NCBI GenBank assembly: GCA_003164475.1
Contig: PLTL01000369.1
Coordinates: 1 to 5,389, forward strand
DNA: 5,389 bases
Direction: 5' to 3'
DNA from: Candidatus Dormiibacterota bacterium
Lineage (GTDB): Bacteria > Chloroflexota > Dormibacteria > UBA8260 > Bog-877
A program made the position numbers and the translations under genes. The notes under the pieces are model-generated. The model did not search any database and was not told the origin of the DNA. It saw only the letters and a program-made list of their open reading frames with translations. Shown here one piece after another: positions 1 through 4,485 of the stretch (the first letter of the stretch is position 1; each line of letters begins with the position of its first letter).

Positions 1-251
1 TCGACCTTTTCGCCGAGGTCTGGCCCCAGGGCCAGGCGGTGCGGCTGCTGGGGCTGGGGGCCGAGGGGATCAGCCGGCTTCGGCAGATGAGCCTTTTCGA
101 GTCGAGCGGCGATAAGGAAGAGCGGGTGGACCAGGCGTTGGACGACCTTCGGCGCCGGTATGGAGGCCGGGCCATTTCCCGGGGCACCGAGTCCCTCGCG
201 GCGCCCCTCGACTGGAACCGGGACCATCTGCGCCGGCTCGGACACTCCTAG
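1..251 (+). CDS. dinB: DNA polymerase IV (Y-family), C-terminal end, 5' truncated by window
   Basis: This is the 3' end of a translesion DNA polymerase of the DinB family, which copies past damaged template bases and is recruited to stalled forks by the beta sliding clamp. The reading frame is open from base 3. It opens with DLFAEVWPQGQAVRLLGLG, typical of the last strands of the little-finger domain. Next comes QMSLF at 84-98, which fits the beta-clamp-binding peptide consensus (Q-x-S/D-L-F). A charged helix (EERVDQALDDLRRRYGG) and the RG(S/T) ending usual for DinB follow. The polymerase and thumb domains lie outside the window, so catalytic residues cannot be checked. The next gene is about 450 bases away, so this gene probably belongs to a separate transcript. 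The family call is firm; the choice of dinB over another Y-family member rests on the tail only. Confidence 0.85.
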   Translation, partial: DLFAEVWPQGQAVRLLGLGAEGISRLRQMSLFESSGDKEERVDQALDDLRRRYGGRAISRGTESLAAPLDWNRDHLRRLGHS

Positions 252-341
252 CTGCTGAGGGCGTCGCGGGCGGGGACCGTATCATCTGTTCACCCTGGCA
301 GCGGGCACAGCCGTCCAGGTCCCCAGGCAAGGCGGTCGTCG

Positions 342-391
342 GTGGGCCGTGGTCCGGAGGATGCAACAGACATGACCTCGGACGGGTCCAC
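342..391 (+). other. Imperfect long hairpin in leader region
   Basis: Three stacked helices can form. GTGGGCC (342-348) pairs with GGTCCAC (385-391) through one G-T wobble. GTCC (352-355) pairs with GGAC (380-383). GAGG (357-360) pairs with CCTC (376-379). The loop is 361-375, with a small internal loop and one bulged G. About 15 pairs in total is more than I see elsewhere in this leader, but GC-rich DNA makes such stems by chance. It could be a leader RNA element or nothing; no T-run follows it. Confidence 0.25.
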
Positions 392-657
392 GAGCGGGTG
401 AAGAAAGAGTTCCGGTTCCACCCGGCCCGCGGAGCGGCGGTCCGGCCCAGTCGAGTCGGCGCCTGCGGCCTGACCGCCTCTCTGAGCCGCAAGTTCGTGT
501 CCTGGTGGGGGCCCGCGGCAGCTGGGGCGCCGATGGCCAACCGCCCCCTTCTGCTCGGAGCCGGGACCTTCCCAGAGCAACCCGCTGAGCCGCGCTGTGT
601 CGAGGCAGGGCTCGTTCCCTCGCTGGTCGTCGCCCCCCGCCAAAGCCTGCTCAGGGT

Positions 658-669
658 CCCGCCGGCGGG
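658..669. repeat. 12-bp perfect palindrome upstream of cluster start
   Basis: CCCGCCGGCGGG is its own reverse complement and ends about 18 bases before the Shine-Dalgarno of the first cluster gene. It could be an operator half-site pair or a leader stem, but a GC-only palindrome of this length is a weak signal in DNA of this composition. Confidence 0.25.
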
Positions 670-686
670 TCGTGCTCGAGGCGCCT

Positions 687-692
687 GAGGAG
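687..692 (+). promoter_or_regulatory. Shine-Dalgarno GAGGAG deciding the start at 699
   Basis: GAGGAG lies 6 bases before ATG 699. It directly abuts the in-frame ATG at 693 and lies far downstream of the in-frame GTG at 597. Spacing therefore favours 699 as the start of the membrane-anchored protein. Confidence 0.6.
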
Positions 693-698
693 ATGGGG

Positions 699-1319
699 AT
701 GATTCGGCGCGGCTGTGCGCGGAGCTGCCTGGGATGCCTGATTCCCGTGATCGTGATCGTGGCCCTGCTGGCGTTCGCGGTGCATCTCTGCCTCACCCCG
801 CCGCACTATCGGCAGGTGGTCCCCGCCTCCCCGGCCACGGTGCAGCTGGTCGAAGCCGAGGCGGTGGCGGCTGCGCTCTCCAGCGGCGAGCCGGTGGCAC
901 TGCTCCATCTCGACGATGCTGACGTCACCGGGCTGCTCCGGGACAGCATCCCCAGCTATGAGGGTCTCTCCAACCTCGAGGTTCACGTCCTCCAGGGCCA
1001 GGTGCTCGTCAGCGGCGAGACTTCCATCCTCAAGCAGCTGCTGGTGATCAGCGGGCCGGTCAGTTTCAAGGGCCAGGGCACGGGTGTCATTGAGCTGGAT
1101 TTCTCCGGGCTGTCAATCGGCCAGCTGCCCCTGCCGACCCTCATCCCCTTAGCCCTCTCCCGGGACTTCCACCCGGATCTGGAGCTGGCCGTGCTGGGTG
1201 CGGGCCGCAGTCTCCGGTTCGCCTGCGAAGCCGCCCGTCCCGACGAGCTGACGGTGGGGATCAGCTACGGCCAGGGATCGGCGTCCACCGAGGCCACAGC
1301 ATGCAAGACCAGCCCATGA
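699..1319 (+). CDS. Membrane-anchored YpmS/DUF2140-like protein of unknown function
   Basis: The protein has 206 residues from ATG 699, chosen for the GAGGAG site six bases upstream. An in-frame GTG at 597 would add 34 residues of non-protein-like sequence. A short basic N-terminus (MIRRG) precedes one hydrophobic segment at about residues 11-32. This suggests a single-pass anchor with the rest outside the cytoplasmic face; no lipobox is seen. The outer part has LDDADVTGLL (71-80), strands with NLEVHVLQGQVLVSGE (92-107), then GLSIGQLPLP (137-146). The 'test for a loop residue, beta strands, SIGxLPLP' order resembles the YpmS/DUF2140 family of anchored, lipid-binding-like proteins. That link is from pattern memory and the biochemical role is unknown. 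Its 3' end overlaps moaC by 19 bases, so the two are probably translated together. LmeA-like lipid-binding proteins are an alternative assignment. Confidence 0.65.
   Translation: MIRRGCARSCLGCLIPVIVIVALLAFAVHLCLTPPHYRQVVPASPATVQLVEAEAVAAALSSGEPVALLHLDDADVTGLLRDSIPSYEGLSNLEVHVLQGQVLVSGETSILKQLLVISGPVSFKGQGTGVIELDFSGLSIGQLPLPTLIPLALSRDFHPDLELAVLGAGRSLRFACEAARPDELTVGISYGQGSASTEATACKTSP
1290..1293 (+). promoter_or_regulatory. Shine-Dalgarno GAGG for moaC start at 1301
   Basis: GAGG sits 7 bases before ATG 1301 and 22 bases before the second in-frame ATG at 1316. The second ATG overlaps the upstream TGA as ATGA (1316-1319), which is also a classic coupling arrangement. Spacing favours 1301, but the 1316 start remains possible and would shorten the product by five residues. 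Confidence 0.45.
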
Positions 1320-1825
1320 GCAGTGACCGCCACCAGCTAACCCACCTAGACCCCAGCGGGAGGGTGCGGATGGTGGATGTCGGCGACCGCCCCGAGACGG
1401 ACCGCGAGGCGACCGCGGAGGCTGTGGTTCGGATGAACCGGGCCGCGTTCGAGGGGATCTCCGAAGGGACCGCACCCAAGGGGGATGCGCTGGAGGTCGC
1501 CAGGCTGGCGGGGATCATGGCGGCCAAGCGAACCCCTGGCCTGATTCCCCTCTGTCACCCCCTCAACCTCACCCATGTCGCGATCGAGGCCTCGCTGCGA
1601 AGCCGACCGTACCGGGTCCGCTTGCGGGCCACCGTCAGGTGTCACGGCAGCACCGGGGTTGAGATGGAGGCCCTGACCGCGGTGGCGGTTGCCGGGCTGA
1701 CGGTGGTGGACATGGTCAAGAGCCTCGACCCCTGGGTCGAGGTGGCGTCCATCCAACTGGTCTCCAAGAGTGGGGGACGCTCGGGGACGGTTCGCCGCCC
1801 GGCTCCGGCGAGGCGTCTGAGCTGA
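1301..1825 (+). CDS. moaC: Cyclic pyranopterin monophosphate synthase MoaC
   Basis: MoaC turns the MoaA product (3',8-cyclo-7,8-dihydro-GTP) into cyclic pyranopterin monophosphate, the second half of the first step of molybdenum cofactor synthesis, in the cytoplasm. The 174-residue length is close to the usual ~160. Family signatures are in order: LTHLDPSGRVRMVDV (13-27), PKGD with Lys60, AGIMAAKRT (70-78), LIPLCHPL with His86 (81-88), GVEMEALTA with Glu121 and Glu123 (119-127), DMVK with Asp137 and Lys140 (137-140), and KSGGRSG (156-162). These correspond to the catalytic Lys, His, Glu, Asp and Lys residues known for E. coli MoaC, so the enzyme should be active. The short RRPAPARRLS tail is extra. 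No other moa, moe or mob gene lies nearby. It overlaps the upstream gene, and its stop coincides with a possible CTG start of the regulator. Confidence 0.95.
   Translation: MQDQPMSSDRHQLTHLDPSGRVRMVDVGDRPETDREATAEAVVRMNRAAFEGISEGTAPKGDALEVARLAGIMAAKRTPGLIPLCHPLNLTHVAIEASLRSRPYRVRLRATVRCHGSTGVEMEALTAVAVAGLTVVDMVKSLDPWVEVASIQLVSKSGGRSGTVRRPAPARRLS
1810..1813 (+). promoter_or_regulatory. Candidate Shine-Dalgarno GAGG for a CTG start at 1822
   Basis: GAGG lies inside the end of moaC, 8 bases before CTG 1822. That CTG overlaps the moaC stop as CTGA (1822-1825), the same geometry as the common ATGA coupling. It supports a non-standard start for the regulator. The alternative GAGG at 1900-1903 lies 11 bases before ATG 1915, which is rather far. 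Confidence 0.35.
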
Positions 1826-1914
1826 CCGCGGAGGCCGGGCAGGTCAACGACCGCGGGCGCCAGCTGCGTGAGCTCCGCTATCTGCAGAAGCTGGCGGTCG
1901 AGGCCGCCTCCACC
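1822..1914 (+). other. Likely coded N-terminal extension of the regulator, no ATG/GTG/TTG
   Basis: These 31 codons are in frame with ATG 1915, contain no stop, and read like protein. The last part, LRELRYLQKLAVEAAST, is the amphipathic lead-in helix normally found just before a GAF domain (compare the usual 'LLxLLxVxxxLxSTLDLDELL' run). It continues directly into MERDELL. No ATG, GTG or TTG occurs in this frame; CTG occurs at 1822, 1864, 1882 and 1891. A CTG start at 1822 is the most economical reading and would give a product of about 604 residues. Alternatives are a start at 1915 that lacks this helix, or a sequencing error upstream. Confidence 0.5.
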
Positions 1915-3636
1915 ATGGAGCGTGACGAGCTGCTCCTACTCGTGATCCGCGAGACCACCGGCGTGATGGAGGCGGACGTCTGCTCCCTGTATCTCTACGA
2001 CCAGTCGCGGGGCGGGCTGGTGCTCACCGCCACCAACGGGCTCGACCAGGCGGCGGTCGGGAACGTGGTGCTGGCCCCCGGCCAGGGGATAACCGGCTCG
2101 GTGGCGGCATCGCTCGAGCCTCTGTCGGTCGCGGATGTGGCCACCGATGCCCGTTTCAAGTGGATAGAGGGCCTCGACGAGGAGCGCTTCACCTCGATGC
2201 TCTCGGTGCCGATCATGGCCGGCCCCCGGATGGTGGGAGTTCTCAACGTTCAGACCGTGCTGCGCCGGGAGTTCCGTCCTGACGAGCTGGCCTTTCTGTC
2301 CGCCATCGCCGGGGCCCTGGCGGGCGCTTTGGAGCGCAGCGAACTTCAGCACCGCTTGGAGCGGCAGCTGGACGAGATCCAGCTCTCGCAGACCGTGCAT
2401 GAGCGCTTCACCGAGCTGGCGCTTTCCGGCGCCGGGCTGAACAAGATCCTCGATGCCATCGCCGCACTGGCGGGCGCCGAGGTCGGGCTCTACGACCCCC
2501 TCGGCTTCCACCTCGAGCAAGGTGCGGGCAGCGGACACGCAGTCCGCCGCCTGACCGTGCCGACCTCGATCACTGCCAACCCGGCCGCCGGATTGGTGGG
2601 GGTGAGCCTCGCCCGGCCGCGGCTAGAACTCGTGCTCACCCCGGTGAGGGCGGGCGAGGAGCTGGTGGCGGTGCTGGCGGTGGAGGGAACGGTCGAGGGG
2701 GCGACACCCGGCCGGCGCCGGGCCCTGGAGCATGGGGCCACGGTGGTCGCCCTCGAGCTCCTCAAGGAGAGGGCTGCCGCCGAGGTGGAGCGTCGGCTGC
2801 GAGGCGACCTGCTGGAAGGCCTCCTGGCTCCCGGCCAGAACCCCGAGGACATCTCCCGGCTGGCGCTGAGAGCGGAGCGGCTCGGATACCGGATTCCGGA
2901 CCGGGCCTGGGTCCTGGTGCTGCAGCCGGACGACGAGCGCTCCATGATCAGCTTCCAGACCCTACCGCTCCAAGAGCGCCTGCGGCGCGATCTCAACGAG
3001 CTCAGCCAGCTGCACTTTCCCGGCGCCTTGGCGGTGACGAGGGCGACCTCGGCCGTGGTTCTCGTCCCCGCCCAGGCGGCGAACCCGAGGAGCGGTCCGT
3101 CGGACCCGCCCACCCTTGAGTTGGAACAGTTCGCCAGGGCGGCGCTGGCGCTGGCCGCCGGACTCGGCCGGAAGCTCAGCTTCTCCATCGGTCTGGGGAG
3201 CTTGGCGGCTTCGGCCGGGGAGCTGGCGAGGGCCCACGAAGAGGCGCGCCAGGCACTGCGGCTCGCCCGCCGCGGGGGCAGCGCCGGGCAGGTGACCTCC
3301 TACCGAACCCTGGGGGCGCTGCGGCTCCTGCTCGAGGTGCGGGACCCCGAGATCTTGCGCCGGTTTGTGGACGAGACTCTGGGACCGATCCTGGCCTATG
3401 GAACACACCACCGCACGCCGCTGCTGTCGACCCTGGAGGCACTGGTCTCCCAGCGCTGGAACCAGCGGGCGGCGGGGCGGCAACTCCAGGTTCACATCAA
3501 CACCCTGGCCTACCGGATGCAGCGCATCGAGGACCTCCTCAACGCGTCCCTGGACGACGCGGAAACCCGGGTGGTGCTCAGCGTCGCGCTCCAGGCCAGG
3601 CAGCTGCTCCTGGGTGGGGGAGCGGCGGCGTGGTAG
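1915..3636 (+). CDS. GAF-domain PucR/CdaR-type transcriptional regulator
   Basis: This is a cytoplasmic DNA-binding regulator. The first canonical start (1915) gives 573 residues; coding probably begins at about 1822 (see that entry). Residues 5-140 form a GAF sensor domain (ADVCSLYLYD, APGQGITGSVA, SMLSVPIMAGPRMVGVLNV, FRPDELAFLSAIAGALAGALE). A helical linker (141-160) follows. Residues 160-285 form a second GAF-like, PucR-N-like sensory part beginning HERFTELALSGAGLNKILDAIA. About 325-455 matches the GGDEF-like domain of the CdaR/PucR family, with SIGLG (424-428) and ARAHEEARQALRLARR; it lacks cyclase catalytic motifs. Residues 500-562 are the PucR C-terminal helix-turn-helix (LLSTLEALVSQRWNQRAAGRQLQVHINTLAYRMQRIEDLL is the stretch). 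The family is known to respond to small metabolites. The ligand and targets here are unknown. It sits between moaC and a peroxiredoxin, 40 bases before the latter, so it may act on its own operon. Confidence 0.85.
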   Translation: MERDELLLLVIRETTGVMEADVCSLYLYDQSRGGLVLTATNGLDQAAVGNVVLAPGQGITGSVAASLEPLSVADVATDARFKWIEGLDEERFTSMLSVPIMAGPRMVGVLNVQTVLRREFRPDELAFLSAIAGALAGALERSELQHRLERQLDEIQLSQTVHERFTELALSGAGLNKILDAIAALAGAEVGLYDPLGFHLEQGAGSGHAVRRLTVPTSITANPAAGLVGVSLARPRLELVLTPVRAGEELVAVLAVEGTVEGATPGRRRALEHGATVVALELLKERAAAEVERRLRGDLLEGLLAPGQNPEDISRLALRAERLGYRIPDRAWVLVLQPDDERSMISFQTLPLQERLRRDLNELSQLHFPGALAVTRATSAVVLVPAQAANPRSGPSDPPTLELEQFARAALALAAGLGRKLSFSIGLGSLAASAGELARAHEEARQALRLARRGGSAGQVTSYRTLGALRLLLEVRDPEILRRFVDETLGPILAYGTHHRTPLLSTLEALVSQRWNQRAAGRQLQVHINTLAYRMQRIEDLLNASLDDAETRVVLSVALQARQLLLGGGAAAW

Positions 3637-3663
3637 CGTGCTCCGCCCAGGCTCCAAGCACCC

Positions 3664-3670
3664 AGGAGGG
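3664..3670 (+). promoter_or_regulatory. Strong Shine-Dalgarno AGGAGGG for bcp
   Basis: AGGAGGG ends 6 bases before ATG 3677. It is the best ribosome site in the window and fixes the bcp start, against the much longer open frame that runs back into the regulator gene. It suggests bcp is translated strongly and independently of coupling. Confidence 0.85.
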
Positions 3671-3676
3671 TTCCCG

Positions 3677-4156
3677 ATGCTGAAGAGAGGTGACCAGGCG
3701 CCCCCATTCGAGCTCCAGTCGGGTACCGGTCAGACCATTGGTTCCGAGGGTCTGCGTGGGCAGCGCTGGGTGATCTACTTCTATCCCCGGGACAACACCC
3801 CTGGCTGCACGATCGAGACCCGCGAGTTCGGCCAGGCGTTGCCGGAGTTTGCCAGGCGCGAAGTCAAGGTGTTCGGTTGCTCGGTGGGCGACGTCCGGGC
3901 CAAGGCCGAATTCGCCGCCGCCTGCGGAGCTCCGGAGCTACCCCTGCTGGCCGACACCGACCACCGGGTGGCGGAGGCCTTCGGGGTCTGGCTGGAGCGG
4001 GAGCGGAGGGGCGAAACCTTCATGGCGGTGTTCAGGGCCACCTTCCTGATCGGGGCGGACGGCAAGGTCGAGGGAGTGTGGGACTCGGTCAGGCCGGAGG
4101 GCCACGCGGCAGAGGTCTTGGCTGCCGTGGCTGGTTCCCTCACGGGTGGCGACTGA
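3677..4156 (+). CDS. bcp: Peroxiredoxin, Bcp/PrxQ family (thiol peroxidase)
   Basis: This cytoplasmic peroxiredoxin reduces hydrogen peroxide and organic hydroperoxides through a reactive cysteine. It has 159 residues, the normal family length, starting after AGGAGGG. The fold order is clear: GDQAPPFEL (5-13), WVIYFYPRDNTPGC (31-44) with the active-site Pro37, Thr41 and peroxidatic Cys44, LPLLADTDHRVAEAFGVW (88-105), and FRATFLIGADGKV (119-131) with the conserved Arg120. The usual Bcp motif has a resolving cysteine five residues after the peroxidatic one (CTxEAC). Here it reads CTIETREF, so that cysteine is missing. Other cysteines are Cys68 (VFGCSVGD) and Cys83 (AACGAPELPLL). Cys83 is near the helix where some PrxQ proteins place their resolving cysteine, so a shifted pair or a 1-Cys mechanism is possible. 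It is the last gene of the plus-strand cluster, 40 bases after the regulator. Confidence 0.92.
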   Translation: MLKRGDQAPPFELQSGTGQTIGSEGLRGQRWVIYFYPRDNTPGCTIETREFGQALPEFARREVKVFGCSVGDVRAKAEFAAACGAPELPLLADTDHRVAEAFGVWLERERRGETFMAVFRATFLIGADGKVEGVWDSVRPEGHAAEVLAAVAGSLTGGD

Positions 4157-4203
4157 CTGCGGCTGCTCGAGTCGGGCCGGTGCGCCGCCCCGAGATGGGG
4201 GTC

Positions 4204-4233
4204 GTGACCCGGCTGGGCACGTTGGTGACCCGG
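4204..4233. repeat. Direct repeat GTGACCCGG, two copies 21 bases apart
   Basis: GTGACCCGG occurs at 4204-4212 and again at 4225-4233. The 21-base period equals about two helical turns, which would place both copies on the same DNA face. It may be a regulator site or chance. Confidence 0.3.
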
Positions 4234-4241
4234 GTGAGATC

Positions 4242-4269
4242 GAGCTGGTCAGCTCTGAACTCGTCAGAG
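4242..4269. repeat. Two overlapping small inverted repeats
   Basis: GAGCT (4242-4246) pairs with AGCTC (4251-4255) around a GGTC loop. CTCTGA (4253-4258) pairs with TCAGAG (4264-4269) around ACTCG. They share bases 4253-4255, so only one can form at a time in RNA. Neither is followed by a T-run. Confidence 0.3.
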
Positions 4270-4275
4270 TGGTTC

Positions 4276-4301
4276 GGGCCTCGCTGGCGCCGGCGAGGTC
4301 C
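4276..4301. terminator. GC-rich hairpin, possible bcp-side terminator without T-run
   Basis: GGGCCTCGC (4276-4284) pairs with GCGAGGTCC (4293-4301): nine pairs including one wobble, loop of eight bases that can itself close further through GGCGCC. It begins 120 bases past the bcp stop. There is no T-tract on either side, so intrinsic termination is doubtful; it may shield the 3' end of the message. Confidence 0.35.
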
Positions 4302-4350
4302 CGCCCGAGCTGGGCCTGACGGATTCGGACACGGGCTTGCCTCGACGCCA

Positions 4351-4370
4351 TCTCCGACCGCGGTCGGAGA
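4351..4370. repeat. Perfect 20-bp palindrome
   Basis: TCTCCGACCGCGGTCGGAGA equals its own reverse complement. As RNA it gives an eight-pair stem with a four-base loop on either strand. The 8-bp palindrome CCCCGGGG follows at 4372-4379. It lies between two converging genes, so it could act on both transcripts as a terminator-like or blocking element, or be a binding site for a dimeric protein. Confidence 0.6.
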
Positions 4371-4456
4371 ACCCCGGGGCTTGGAGCTGAGGAGAGGCCG
4401 CGCCTTCGCCAGCGGGCGCCGGCAGCGGCGGTGGTCGGAAGTTCAAGGCCGTCCTG

Positions 4457-4485
4457 AAAGGGGCGAGGAAGCTAGTCCTCGCCCT
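4457..4485 (-). terminator. Terminator-like hairpin around the icd stop codon
   Basis: On the plus strand GGGCGAGGA (4461-4469) and TCCTCGCCC (4476-4484) are exact reverse complements around AGCTAG (4470-4475). Read on the minus strand, the icd stop TAG lies in the loop. The stem is nine GC-rich pairs (ten with a wobble), and CTTTC follows it. The T-run is short, so termination would be weaker than in a textbook intrinsic terminator. The geometry, exactly at the end of the gene, makes it the best terminator candidate in the window. Confidence 0.5.

Larger units (their letters stand above)
252..698. other. Intergenic leader region, no convincing gene
   Basis: This stretch separates the dinB end from the start of the next cluster. 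Open frames exist on both strands, but their translations are rich in R, P, G and A, show no domain-like pattern and have no matching Shine-Dalgarno. I read them as GC-rich noise. The region probably holds the promoter and 5' leader of the 699-4156 cluster. I found no good -35/-10 pair; a lone TATCAT at 280-285 lacks a -35 partner. Structure seen is an imperfect hairpin at 342-391 and a 12-bp palindrome at 658-669, listed separately. I recognise no known riboswitch or RNA family. Confidence 0.5.
4157..4471. other. Convergent intergenic region rich in inverted repeats, no gene
   Basis: This stretch lies between the ends of bcp (plus) and icd (minus). Open frames on both strands continue from or oppose the neighbours and give low-complexity R/G/P/A translations, so I call none. 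It holds a 9-bp direct repeat, four inverted repeats and a perfect 20-bp palindrome, listed separately. These probably contribute to ending transcription from both sides. No tRNA or promoter is evident. Confidence 0.5.

Noticed and set aside
280..285. TATCAT as a -10 box for the cluster
   Set aside because: No -35-like hexamer at 16-18 bases upstream and more than 400 bases to the first start.
398..688. Plus-strand open frame of 96 codons starting GTG
   Set aside because: No Shine-Dalgarno, arginine/proline/alanine-rich with no domain pattern, and it lies in the GC-rich leader where long chance frames are expected.
252..692. RNase P, tmRNA, SRP RNA or known riboswitch in the leader
   Set aside because: I looked for the signature conserved blocks and saw none on either strand by eye.
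70..796. Minus-strand open frames of 156 and 168 codons across the leader
   Set aside because: They overlap the clear dinB end and the start of the anchored protein, overlap each other, and give low-complexity translations.
1772..1776. GGGGG near the end of moaC as a frameshift site fusing MoaC to the regulator
   Set aside because: MoaC is complete just after KSGGRSG, and the frame between this point and 1822 reads like non-protein; a separate start explains the arrangement better.
2490..3188. Minus-strand frame of 232 codons opposite the regulator
   Set aside because: Serine/arginine-rich antisense shadow of a well-supported gene with clear domains.
3365..3676. Upstream extension of bcp into the regulator gene
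   Set aside because: The family N-terminus begins at MLKRGDQAPPFEL and AGGAGGG sits six bases before ATG 3677; the extension is just the regulator read in another frame.
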